From Cryptomeria japonica (taxonomy: Eukaryota > Streptophyta > Pinopsida > Cupressales > Cupressaceae): DNA of 64,000 nt. The translations under genes were made by a program, and so were the position numbers. Shown here piece by piece: positions 10,149 to 20,332 of the stretch. The number at the start of each line of letters is the position of its first letter. The stretch's first letter is position 1. Below the pieces are notes generated by a model that ran no database searches, was not told the origin of the DNA, and saw nothing but the letters and a program-made list of their open reading frames with translations. The stretch covers positions 545,090,370-545,154,369 of the forward strand of contig NC_081412.1 of assembly GCF_030272615.1 (NCBI RefSeq), read 5' to 3'.

Positions 10149-11825
10149 CTACACTGAATCACATGAAGGCAAAACTGTTGCACTATCTGCATCATCAGGT
10201 ACAATAGGTGATGTGATAACAATATGAGGAGATGAAATACAAGACTCAAGAATGGGGTCACATGTGAGAATCCCCATGTTCAAGTGTCCAAAGTTCTCCT
10301 CAAAATTTGAACCATCACAATAAGTGTGATCATCATGTGTAGAATCATCAAATGTGAAATCATCATCATCATCAACAAAATCTGAAAAGGAGTATAACCG
10401 AGATGCATGATCAACCACCCCAGTTGCAATGATAGCTCTAGTCTCCATGTCTCTAATGAAAACTGAGTCAGGTGTGAACTCCACAACTCTCTTAGTTGTG
10501 CCATGTGTGATTTGATAGATAGAAAGGAGATTGTTTGTCAAGTGGGGTACACACAACACATCATTGAAGGAGTTATCCCCAATGTCAATAGATCCTTTCC
10601 CAATCACATCCATGTATGTATGATTGCCCATCAAAATCTGTGGCATGGTGCAAGGCTCAAATGTAGAGAACATAGACTGTGAAGATTCCATATGATGAGA
10701 AGCCCCTGAATCTAGAAGCCATCTCTCTGAATTATGACTGATAGTAGAACATAGAGCTTTTCCTTTTCTTGTTCCAAAAGAGTGAGTCTTTCCACTTGTA
10801 GAAGCCATGAATGCTTGCCCTTTTCCTTTTGAATGTGAGGAAGTGGAAGTTGATGAATCATCCTTCTTGTAGACTTTAGGCAAATCAATGTTATGCTTTT
10901 TGATGATATGTGTGAGCTCATCAATCTTCTTAGAATGGCAACAATGCTCCTCATGACCAATCTTTTTACAATAAGCACAAGTAGGTCTTTCTCTCTTTGG
11001 TGAATTATCTCTCTTGGAAGAGGATGAATCTCCTTGTTGTGGAGAAGATGGTGCTTTTTCTTTAGGCTTTGATTGCCATTTCTTCTTGTTTGAGTTGTCC
11101 TTTCCTTGATTTCCTTTGTTCCCTTGATTTGCCACTAATGCTTGAGACTTAGAAGAAGCCTTAAGAATGCCCATGCTTATCAACTTAGTTTGTTCCATCA
11201 TCAACATTTCATTGAAAGCATCAAATGTAGGCATTTTGTAGCTTGAACCCATTGTCATCCTATGGGTTTGGAAACTAGAAACAAATGCTGCATATTCTTG
11301 TGGAAGCTTCCCTATCAAGTTGAATATCAATTGAGTATCCTTCTTATCAATGCCACAATCTTTGAGTTGTGCCCTCAACTCATTTGCCTTAGTGACATAA
11401 TCTTGTATAGTATCAAAGTTCTTGGGATCCAACATGGTGAGATCACTATCAATTTGATATCCCCTAATCTCATCAACTTGACCATACAAGTCTTGAAACT
11501 TTTGCCAAGCATCCTTGATTAGAGTACACTTCTCAATATGAAAAATGAGATCCTTTGATACATACTTTCTTAAGGTACCAATTGCCATGATATTTTTAGT
11601 GAGCCAATCTAAGTGACCAACTGGATCAACCTTAGGATCAGCTGGAGCAACAATAGTTCCATCAATGTAATGAGTGAGTCCTTTTTCCATAAGTTTACTC
11701 CATGCATCAATTTTCCAAGTAGCATAATTATGTGGAGTTAAGAGAGGAAACTTAGAAGAACCCATAGCAGCAAAAAGGAAGGAACACAAGAGCACAAAAG
11801 CACAAGAGACACCCCCCAAATTCAA
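10149..11825 (-). CDS. Gag-protease polyprotein of the copia-type element
   Basis: The frame is 558 codons. Near the start are SKFPLLTPHNYATWK and WLTKNIMAIGTL, typical of the copia gag (UBN2) capsid-like domain, followed by LDPKNFDTIQDYV and LPQEYAAFV in the usual order. A lysine- and serine-rich linker leads to a CCHC-like knuckle, CAYCKKIGHEEHCCHSKK, near residue 290. The protease motif WLLDSGASHH follows near residue 375, then VLCVPHLTNNLLS. The tail is acidic (DDDDD) and no integrase follows. The first ATG at 11825 adds a hydrophobic leader; the family-typical start is MGSSKFPLL about 19 codons in, which I prefer. The open frame agrees with the young LTRs. Its role would be particle formation for the element. 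Confidence 0.85.
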   Translation of the reverse strand: MNLGGVSCAFVLLCSFLFAAMGSSKFPLLTPHNYATWKIDAWSKLMEKGLTHYIDGTIVAPADPKVDPVGHLDWLTKNIMAIGTLRKYVSKDLIFHIEKCTLIKDAWQKFQDLYGQVDEIRGYQIDSDLTMLDPKNFDTIQDYVTKANELRAQLKDCGIDKKDTQLIFNLIGKLPQEYAAFVSSFQTHRMTMGSSYKMPTFDAFNEMLMMEQTKLISMGILKASSKSQALVANQGNKGNQGKDNSNKKKWQSKPKEKAPSSPQQGDSSSSKRDNSPKRERPTCAYCKKIGHEEHCCHSKKIDELTHIIKKHNIDLPKVYKKDDSSTSTSSHSKGKGQAFMASTSGKTHSFGTRKGKALCSTISHNSERWLLDSGASHHMESSQSMFSTFEPCTMPQILMGNHTYMDVIGKGSIDIGDNSFNDVLCVPHLTNNLLSIYQITHGTTKRVVEFTPDSVFIRDMETRAIIATGVVDHASRLYSFSDFVDDDDDFTFDDSTHDDHTYCDGSNFEENFGHLNMGILTCDPILESCISSPHIVITSPIVPDDADSATVLPSCDSV

Positions 11826-12589
11826 TCAATCAAAGTACCCCCCCTAAAGTGATGATTTTGACACTTTATACTTAGTGCGATTACAATGAGCAACTTGCAA
11901 AACAAGGCAAAGTGGACTTATGATGCAAATTTTACAACTTCTCAGATGAGATACAAGAGACTTCAATCAATAGTGCAATGAATCTAACTGAGATTCAAGC
12001 AAATATACAAGTACCAAAAGAGCCAAAAATGGCCAAGATCTGAAAGTACAATTTCTACTTACAATGACATCAATCTGATATTATCATGTGAAAATAGACA
12101 AAAAAATACACACTTTCAAAAAAAATGGCACCTAAAAAGGAGGTCGGATGACCCCAAACGAAGCCTCTGAAGTTGCAAAAACTGGGATTACTCAGGGACA
12201 GTCACCAAAAACTGCATTTTCTGAAAAATCCACACATCAAAATCAAAAAGTTCTTTCACCACTGTGGAGAGAACAAAATTCTAGCCCATTTCAAAAAAAA
12301 TTGCACCCAAAAAGGAGAAAAAATGAGCAAGTTATGGCCATTTGAAGTTGAACTGCAAAATAAAAAATGCAAATGAGAGGGGGTCCAAAAAATTTCAAAC
12401 CCTGCTGATGTCAGCAAGTCACGGGGTTAAATTTGACGGTCGTATGACCGTCGCAAAACTTCGCCCTCTGCTGACTGGGCGTCCGTACTATATGGATGGA
12501 TGACGGTGCAGTATGACTGTGTATCCGTACTGTACGGAATTTTGTTGACTGGGCAGGTCTGTGTGGCATATGGAAATCTGCATGGCAGA
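11826..12589 (-). other. Untranslated leader of the LTR element, AT-rich part
   Basis: This is non-coding sequence between gag and the GC-rich leader block. CAAAAACTGCATTTTCTGAA-like words and AAAAAATTGCACC-type words recur, which suggests internal duplication. No gene seen. Confidence 0.5.
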
Positions 12590-13120
12590 GTCTATACCGT
12601 GGGCCGGTGGCCGCCTGCCACGTGGCGGACGTGGGTTCGCCGGTTTGGTTGACCTGTGTCCACGTGGCAGAGGAGCTGGCGGAGCCGAGAGCCGGACTAT
12701 TGGAGCCGGTGCCGGAGAGGAGATCCGGGCCCTGTGAGCGGTGGCGGGGGCCAGCGGGAGGAACCTGGGAGCCGGCGGTGACACGGCGCAGCGGCCGGCA
12801 GTAGGTCGTTTCGAGCGGAGTGTCGGCGGCGGGAAAGCCTGTGACAGGCGGTACACTGCGGGTGGCAGTCGACGTCGTTGGAGGAGCTGGGAGGATGCAG
12901 CAGTGGTGGCGGACGAACGGGCGGAGGAGCCTGCGGGACCGGTGCTGCAGCGGGCACCAAAGAGTGGCGTGCAGTGAGGACTGAAAACGGTGCGGAGCTG
13001 GTGGAAGTGATAGGCACGGCAGACAGAGCGGTCAGGGTCAGCGAGGACGGCAGGGTACGCCACCTGTCGCAGACCTGCAGGGACACGCTACACCGGGGGG
13101 GTCTGCGGACCCCCCAAAAA
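12590..13120 (-). other. GC-rich leader block of the LTR element
   Basis: About 530 bp are strongly GC- and CpG-rich inside an AT-rich element and region. Long frames are open on both strands but they lack recognisable motifs and are composed mostly of Ala, Pro, Arg and Ser, as expected from GC-rich sequence. The block ends in a perfect hairpin GGGGGGTC-TGCG-GACCCCCC near 13098-13117. It could be the element's own structured leader or captured host sequence; the sequence alone does not decide. Confidence 0.6.
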
Positions 13121-13475
13121 ACCACTTTTTTTGATGTTTTTTTTTTAATTTATTTATTTTTTGATGATGTTTTCGATTTTTTTTATTTATTTTTATTTTT
13201 TGATTTTTCAAAACAATTTTCAGAAAAAAGGAATTTTTTTTTCCGAAAAAATATAAAATATTTTCGAAAATCCGTACGAATATAGCAAAATTGGGGAAAA
13301 AAATTTTCTCACCAAAATAGGCCGACTTTATAACCAAAATTCATGGAAACGGCCTTTTGGACGCAATGGCGGGGTCGGATCTGGTCTAGGACGCCTCCAA
13401 AAGATGCTACTCCTCAGATCTGCCTCTTGACGTCGCAATAATGCCTCTTCAAGACGAATCAATGAAGCCCCAATG

Positions 13476-13487
13476 GCTCTGATACCA
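13476..13487 (-). promoter_or_regulatory. tRNA-Met primer-binding site
   Basis: The minus strand reads TGGTATCAGAGC immediately inside the 5' LTR. This is the standard site in plant LTR elements where the 3' end of initiator tRNA-Met primes minus-strand DNA. Confidence 0.92.
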
Positions 13488-13963
13488 TGTTAGATTTTGC
13501 CAAGATCAAGAGGTCAATGAAATGTACAAGATAGAGACACAATATAGGACAAGAATAAACTGTATTCTCATCAATAGAAAATGATCAACAATCAACTGGA
13601 TTCAATAGTTGTTACATACAATGTAGATGAGCTTGCTTATATAGGCAAGGCTAGGGATATGTATGAGCACACAAATATGACATGTGGCTCAATAAGAAAC
13701 AAGGGTAGGTAGGAGAAATAATATAATATTCCACATGAGGTGGATCACCCACCGAAGGTGGAATTATCACTCCACAATAAGTGGATATGATAGTGTAATA
13801 ACAAGATCAACACCATAAAAGGTGGAATTTCTCCTACACACACTATCTCAATGTGGCACAAACACCCAAGTGTCTCATATCCAAACTACTATGAAATGCA
13901 TTATCCTAAGTAAACTTAAGTAAGTGTAATAATATCCATGATGAATAATTATCTACACCAACA
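13488..13963 (-). repeat. 5' LTR of the gag-only element
   Basis: 476 bp, the partner of 8763-9259, followed by the ATTTT target duplication. Confidence 0.93.
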
Positions 13964-14049
13964 ATTTTCATACAAAACTCAAAAAAAGGGAACAATATGA
14001 TTCGAGTGAATAAAATAATGGAAGGGATTGAAATGAGGGCAACCTTGTA

Positions 14050-14290
14050 ATTTGACAAGGTGGTAAATCTCCAGAGCTTCCAGCAATCTTAGTTCTAGCT
14101 CTACTTGGGGCAGTTCCTTGGGAAGTGACCAATGATCTTCCCCCCACGATTAAAGCCACGGGTTTGCTATAGAGCAGTAACACTAGTAGCATATCCATAA
14201 CCAGTAGCATCATAGGTGGCATCATATAGAATATATCCAGAAGCAGAAGAAGTAAGCACAGTAGCTAAGGCAGAAGCACCAGCATAAAAG
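14050..14290 (-). pseudogene. Possible relic of a Tyr/Gly-rich RNA-binding protein
   Basis: The minus strand reads SGYILYDATYDATGYGYATS and, after a stop, GFNRGGKIIGHFPRNCPK (14108-14160). The second piece resembles a CCHC zinc knuckle (CFKCGKIGHFARNCP) in which both first cysteines have changed. The Tyr/Gly/Ala-rich stretch before it suggests a host RNA-binding protein rather than a retroelement gag, but the evidence is thin and the segment is broken. Confidence 0.28.
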
Positions 14291-14809
14291 CTCGGTCAAC
14301 TTCAGTTGCTGGTGTCATCTCACTCCAGCTAGAGGAGGGAGCTATAGGGCTACAGATAGCATTATAGACCATACACTCCAAACACCATACTAAAAAACCA
14401 ACCAAATAGCCGAGGACTTACTAGACGCAGAGCGGACGGACGAGAGCTTAGATACAGGCACGAGACTAAGGCACTTCCCCTCCACACCGACCACCAGCCC
14501 TTGACTCCGCCTTTGCCTTTGCTAGCTCAGATGCTTCTTCCTTCATGGAAAGGCACTGATCGATGATATTGGGATGAATGAGAGGTGAGATTTTGTAAAG
14601 AGGCGGGATTTATGAAATGACTTGGTCTTTTTTTTTTTTTTTAAGTAATGCACGTGGTCATCAGAATTTTGACGAACGCGGGCACTTTTTCTTAAAAAAC
14701 CCTAATGTCATTGCCAATTCCTTCTACGTCGAAACCAAATGTTGAATTATCGTCGAAATTCCGACGAAATCGGGCATTTTTTCAAAAAAAAAACAAGTTT
14801 GATCACAAT
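14291..14809. other. No gene recognised
   Basis: Non-coding sequence with a T-rich run at about 14627-14642. Two related words (GACGAACGCGGGCACTTTTT near 14671 and CGACGAAATCGGGCATTTTT near 14761) suggest a small decayed repeat. Confidence 0.4.
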
Positions 14810-16130
14810 ATACCTTCTCCGTTGGAATTGTAAGCTAAATGTATTAGTGATGATAGCCTTAGTGGTCATTTTGGAGTCAATAAGACTCAAGAGATGGTTC
14901 AGAGATTCTATTATTGGCCAAGGATGAATCAAGATGTGAAAAGGTATGTGGAGACTTGCATAGTTTTCCAAAAAGCCAAGGGTACTTCAACAAATGCCGG
15001 TTTGTATCAACCTCTTCCCATACCAAGTAGACCTTGGGAATGCATTAGCATGGACTTTGTGGTAGGTTTGCCAAAGACAAAGTAAGGATATGACAGTATT
15101 TATGTCATTGTGGACAGATTTAGCAAAATGGCTCACTTTGTGCCTTGTAAGACCACTCATGATGCATGCCACATAGCTCAGTTGTTTTTCAAGGAAATAG
15201 TAAGGATACATGGTTTACCATTGAGCATAGTTTCAAATAGGGACTCCAAATTTATGAGTCATTTTTGGAAAACATTATGGCAAAAGCTTGGCACAAACAT
15301 CTCTTTTGGATCAGCCTACCATCCTCAAACAGATGGGCAGACCAAGGTGGTGAATAGAAGTTTGGGAAAATTATTGAGGTGCCTTACCAAAGAGTATGGG
15401 TAGACATGGGATCAAATACTTGCACAATTTGAGTATGCATAGAATGACACCATAAATAGGACTACCAGTAAAAGTCATTTTGAAGTAGTCTATGGTGTGC
15501 ACCCAAGAGACATTTTTGAGTTGAGGGATTTAGGAAGTGCAACAATAAGAAGTCGATATGCGGAGGGTTTTTCTTAGTCCATGAAGGAGGTCCATGAATC
15601 AGTTAGGCAAGCTTTGAAGGAGAACACAAGAAAAATCAAACAAAAAGTTGATGAAAAGAGGAGAAATCTACAATTTCAAGTGGGGGATCTTGTTATGGTG
15701 CACTTGAACAAAGAAAGGCTACAGAAATGAGTGCCAAACAAGTTGCAGATGAGGAGGATAGGTCCATGTTCCATTCTAGCTAAGTATGGTGAAAATGCAT
15801 ACAAGGTGGATCTACCTAGTGACATTGGCTTGTCACCGGTTTTTAACATAGTAGACTTGGTTGCATACAAGGGGCCAGTCCAAGGTGAAGAATGTAGTCA
15901 CTTAGAGGTTTCAGATGATGTGCATAACCTTTAGTTACCAGCCAAGCCTAATCCTAAGGCCGAGAAGGTGTTAAGTTCAAGAATTGCCAAGAAGACTAGG
16001 GATCAAACCTATTGGGAACACCTCATTCAATGGCAGGGTATGGATGATGTTGAGGCTACATGGGTGATGGAGTCAGAGTTTCAGAAGCTTGAAATTGATC
16101 CAACATTGATTCCTCAAGGGGTGACATGAC
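14810..16130 (+). mobile_element. Ty3/gypsy chromovirus fossil: integrase and chromodomain end
   Basis: Translated pieces match the 3' end of plant chromovirus pol in order. The zinc-binding part of integrase comes first (GHFGV, WPRMNQDVKRYVETC). The integrase core follows ([53 protein letters not shown]), then the C-terminal GPY-like part (RRIGPCSILAKYGENAYKVDLP) and a chromodomain (EHLIQWQGMDDVEATWV). Nothing of gag, protease or reverse transcriptase is present to the left, so this is a truncated fossil. It is also broken within the part that remains, in roughly half a dozen places. It is old. Confidence 0.9.
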
Positions 16131-16138
16131 CTCTTTTT

Positions 16139-17765
16139 GTTAGGGAGAATAGTGCAAGAGCACCTAGGTCCTAGTTTTCTCGTCTTTACAAATTTTGTTT
16201 TGTACTAACCCTAGACAAGTCAGTAGTAAATAAGAACTCCAGGAGGGTCCAAGAGTGAGTATTTTTTCAATGTATGCCTAGGTGGAGTTCATTCTACCTA
16301 GGTTTGCATTTTTGTGTAAATGGTGTGTTTGAGAATGGTTTTGGCCTTTTGGTTAGTCAAAAGTGTCAATTGTTGTCAAAAGCCTTAGAGAGGGTCAAAT
16401 AGGTCTTAGGCATGTTTTAAATTTCACATGTGATGACTGGACATAGGTCTCTTAGGTTGGAGAGATCAAAAGTGGAAAAAGCACAAAGTTGCAAAAAGCT
16501 GTCATGACAACTTTTGTCCTGATTTTGGTTAGCATTGAAGCTAGGGATTACCCAATGACATGGAAGGAATCCACACATGGTAAGGCTATATAAACCCTCT
16601 TTTTCATGATTACCAAGCTTGGTGTACTTGGATTTTGGAAGCAATAATTGAAACACAAGATTTTGGACTGCACTTTTCATTGTTTTTGTCAAATTTTGCA
16701 TTTCTTGAAGGTTTAATGGATTTAATCCATGAATCCAATGATGGATTGAATTTTGGTAGTGTGTTGTAGGGTAGGAATTTCAATTTCAAGCTTTTTACAT
16801 AACATTTACTATTGTTTTGGTGTTTATTTCACAAGTAGCCAGTTTTGGCTTGTAATTAGCAGTTTTTGCTAAAATGGGTGCCACATAAAATACCACTCTG
16901 TGTTCATCGCGACCTATTGGGAAATGGTAGGAAACCCATTGTACAGTGTACATATTGAAGGAGGAGGTCTGAAAGTGTCATTTGATATTTTTAGCATCTT
17001 GCCCTAGGTGAGTCCAGGAGCAACTCGGCTAGAGAAGGCAAGATGAAAATATAGCACAAATTGCAGGGGTGAATGTAAATGAAAGTCCCAAGCTTTTGGG
17101 AAGTTGTAATAGGACTATACAGATTTACTTGTGCAGGAGGAAGCCTCAAGAGTTCCATTTGGAGGTCCAAAAATAAGTTTTACTTGTTGTTACCAGTCAA
17201 GTGCCTAGAAGCCCTTGAAATTCTCATTTTTGGGGTTTACGTATGCAGAGAAGGGTTGGAAGCTTAAAACCACTGAAATCCCTTGGGGTTGTGTGAATCA
17301 TTGAAGAAAATCCACTCTTTTTTGGGGGTCCTTTGGATCGTTTTAGCACAAGACCTCAAAACTAGTTCTAGGAGGCCTAATTGGGACTCTTTCCCTTATA
17401 GCTCTTTTCTAGACCAAATTTTGAAATCGATAAGAAACCTTTGGATTGGAAACCACAAATGGTCCTTAAAACCATTTGAAAACATGAGAGAAGAACCCTC
17501 CACACCTCTACAACATTTCAAGACCTTTGGAGGGCAGTTTGATGAATTTGAGCCAAGAAGCCATCATGAGCATAAGGGGAACATAGTGAATTGGTAGGGT
17601 TCCTAGCAAGGACACTTGAAACAAAGACCTTGGAGTGAGTAAGAGCCAAGCCTTAGAAGAGATTGAGAAGGACTTGTAGGTCTAGAAAACAACTAGGCCT
17701 AGTGAGTTGGTGGAATTGAGCAACATCAACTTAGTGAAGTGTTGAGCAGGCTAGGCGAATCCTAT
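16139..17765 (+). repeat. Probable 3' LTR of the chromovirus fossil
   Basis: Sequence starting TGTTAGGGAGAATAGTGCAA follows the chromodomain directly, as an LTR should. It contains a TATA-like CTATATAAA at 16586-16594, about 450 bp in. There is no second copy in the window, so neither boundary is proven; the right end is placed before the satellite. Confidence 0.5.
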
Positions 17766-17766
17766 C

Positions 17767-18420
17767 ACCCACCCATAAAATGAAATGATAAATAAAGAAG
17801 GGATTTCGAATAATTATGAACAATAATCAATTTTTTTTGCACTCTTTGTAATTATTTTGGCATTATCAACAAAGAGAAACCATTTAACAACGCACCCATA
17901 AAAGGAAATGATAAACAATGAAGGGGTTTCAAATAATTATGAACATTAATCAAATTTTTTACATTCTCTATAATTATAATGGTAAATTATAAACAAAGAG
18001 ACGTAATTTAACAACGCACCCATAAAATGAAATCATAAATATGAAAAGATTTCGAATAAATATGAATAATAATCAATGTTTTTTGCATTCTCTATAATTA
18101 TTTTGGCATTATCAACAAGAGAAACCATTTAACAGTGCACCCATAAAAGGAAATAATTTTAATAATGAAGGGGTTTCGAATATTTATGAGTAATAATAAT
18201 TATTTTTGCATTCTCTATAATTATATTGGCATTATAAATAGAGAGACACAATTTAATAGCGCACTTATATGAAATCATAAATAATGAAAGGGTTTCGAAT
18301 AAATATGAACAATAATCAACTTTTTTTGCATTCTCTGTAATTATTTTGGCATTATCAATAGAGAGAAACCATTTAACAGCACACCCATAAAAGGAAATGA
18401 TAAATAATGAAGGGTTGCCA
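17767..18420. repeat. Satellite of alternating ~121-bp units
   Basis: About 5.4 tandem copies, each with CACCCATAAAA, GGGTTTCGAATAA and GCATTCTCTATAATTAT. Odd copies begin ATAAAATGAAAT and end ATTATCAA..GAGAAACCATTT. Even copies begin ATAAAAGGAAAT and end TAAA..AGAGAC..AATTT. The array is therefore a dimer repeat of about 245 bp. Confidence 0.9.
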
Positions 18421-18569
18421 AAGAAAAGGAAGAGTTAATCATTTTTTTGCCATTATCAGTGATGATTATAGCATTATTAAACTGTAACAAAGCATTGAAA
18501 TGAAACCCTAACCCACATACAGAGAAATCATCAATAGACAAAGCGTAATGCAGCTATGAAGGAGGTAAA

Positions 18570-18830
18570 CCATCATTGGACATCCAAAAAGCATGAAGGA
18601 AGAGTCGTGACGGTTACCTCGAGTTGAAGCGAGCCATTGCAGAGCCAAAGCAACCGCAGAGCATCGACGGCGGGGAGATAACTCGCGGAGAGAGCACAAC
18701 GAGAAAGGGAAATGTGAGAAATTCCACATTTCCCCTTAGTTTTTAGGGCAACATAGTTAGCGGTAACTAGTGCCACGTGGGACCAATTTTTGTATGTGGG
18801 AAGGTGGAAATGGGTGGTCAATGATTTATT
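18570..18830 (-). other. Possible promoter and tiny first exon
   Basis: This pocket is less AT-rich than its surroundings. On the minus strand an ATG (18635-18637) starts MARFNS and is followed at once by a splice-donor-like GAG|GTAACC. A CACGTG core lies upstream near 18773. No downstream exon was recognised; the putative intron would run into the satellite. This is a weak suggestion only. Confidence 0.2.
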
Positions 18831-18954
18831 CGACCACCCATTTAAAACATTATTATATGCAACCTTGTTTTTTTTAAATTCATAACTTGTTATAAAAGGG
18901 TTTTTTTTTTTAGTTTTAAAAATGTGATAATTGTAGTGTATTATGCATTTAAAT

Positions 18955-19220
18955 AATAGGTATTGGCCTTTTAGTGTGCGGGTATTGGCGCAAAAGAGGT
19001 CAAGTATCGGTCATCACTTCGAAATGACCACTTTTTGACCTTTTGATGCATAACGACCCATAGAGATCGGATTGTTACTACCTAGAGGCCAGATCAATAG
19101 CTTTAAGCAGTTAAGTCGCATACGAATACAACCAAAAAAAATTGAAATCCGATGTACCGTTTAAGATCTATAGGTGCGCGAAGTTAGCTATGACAACTAT
19201 TGGTGTTCTTCCCCTAAATG
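18955..19220. mobile_element. Relic related to the TIR element at 19334
   Basis: The right edge reads CTATTGGTGTTCTTCCCCTA, preceded by GTGCGCGAAGTTAGC. Both words occur, inverted, at the left edge of the 19334-19799 element. Only one end is clear, so this is a truncated or diverged family member. Confidence 0.45.
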
Positions 19221-19333
19221 ACCAACAATACATAGTGGAAAAATAAGATAATTAATTTATTAAGAAAAAAGGATCATTAATCATAAACTATTTTATGATT
19301 ACATGAAATTTCATAATTTTATTATTTTAGAAA

Positions 19334-19799
19334 TAGGGGAATAGCACCAGTAGTTGAGCACCCTAACTTCGCGCTTCTCAAAATCTTACGTGGAAATTTC
19401 AAATCAATCCCAATTTTTTATAGTAGCTTACTTGGTAAGTCCCCTGCTTATAACTAAGCTTTCAGCGCCACATCATCAAGTATGGTGCCACATCAAGATG
19501 CTTTTTGCCAAGTTGTCCAAAACAACCCAAAAAAAAGTGAGACCAATAGGTGTGCAAAAGAGGCCCCAATAGTTGTGCAGCTGATGTGGCATCACCTAAT
19601 TGGTTACTTTTTACAATATTAGTACATTTCCTAACAACTATTGGTATATTTCCTAAAGACTATTGGTACATTTCCTAACAAAAATTGATATTAAATATGT
19701 TTCAAACAATAGGCCTTATTTGTTCAATGTTTGGAACAAAAGGTATCAACAACCCTCACAACAATTGATACATGCTCAACTACTCGTGCTCTTCCCCTA
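19334..19799. mobile_element. Non-autonomous TIR DNA transposon (MITE-like), ~466 bp
   Basis: The left end TAGGGGAATAGCACCAGTAG and about 7 further bases match the inverted right end with only two mismatches over about 27 bp. The outermost TA at each side could be a TA target duplication, which would suit a Tc1/mariner-type mover. The interior has no transposase and contains three short tandem copies of a TATTGGTA-ATTTCCTAA unit (about 19618-19680). Confidence 0.75.
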
Positions 19800-20332
19800 T
19801 AATGTGAACTTTATCTGTAATTAAGAATTGTATGTATGATTGACTACACAACTAGTCACATCAATATATCTAAAGGAATCTTTTAAATAAATTATTTTAA
19901 AGTTTTTTATTTAAAATTACATATTATTAGATCTTCTAATTAGATTTTGACAGGCGACGCTAGTGGATATTTTGGGATACACGTACCAAAAAACTGTGTC
20001 AGTCAATGTAAGACTGGCGAACTTCTGCGAAATTTCCTATACCCCATCGAACAGAATTTCTCACAAATTTCTGCTCAGAGTCGGAAAGTTGCGCACAATC
20101 AAACGACGACCAGCGGTACTCGTGAAAATTCTTTGTAGACCTAATGCAGGGAAGCAACGGCGATCAAACTTACAGCACTCGTCAATGTATGAGACGCCCC
20201 CCGCCTGTTTGACTCTGTCTGGTAAACACCCATCCCTCCATCGGGGAAAGTGAGCAACCATTTGATTTTTATAAAAATGAAGCAATTCCAGTTTTCAATT
20301 ATCCAAAATTTCCCCACCACAAGAGTGTAGGT
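19800..20332 (+). promoter_or_regulatory. Upstream region of the GLR gene
   Basis: This is non-coding sequence between the TIR element and the GLR start codon. The second half (about 19950-20260) is clearly richer in CpG than its surroundings. A TATA-like TTTTATAAAAAT lies at about 20267, some 65 bp before the ATG, which leaves a short leader. Promoter function is inferred from position. Confidence 0.4.

Larger units (their letters stand above)
8763..13963 (-). mobile_element. Complete-looking gag-protease-only Ty1/copia-type LTR element
   Basis: Two LTRs (8763-9259 and 13488-13963) flank an internal region and are bordered by a 5-bp target duplication ATTTT (8758-8762, 13964-13968). On the minus strand the LTR runs TGTTGG...TAACA. 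The primer-binding site TGGTATCAGAGC (13476-13487, complement of initiator tRNA-Met) touches the 5' LTR, and a polypurine tract (9260-9270) touches the 3' LTR. The internal region carries gag and protease only; no integrase, reverse transcriptase or RNase H is recognisable, so it depends on another element's enzymes. The LTRs differ at about seven substitutions (about 1.5%) plus one small length difference, so insertion is recent: very roughly 0.5-4 million years depending on the rate used. It looks whole for its class. Confidence 0.92.

Noticed and set aside
12488-13285. Overlapping Ala/Pro/Arg-rich frames of 65-191 codons on both strands
   Set aside because: GC-rich DNA lacks stop codons by composition; no domain is recognisable in any of them.
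17767-18420. CRISPR-like array
   Set aside because: The units are whole ~121-bp tandem repeats without unique spacers, in a plant genome.
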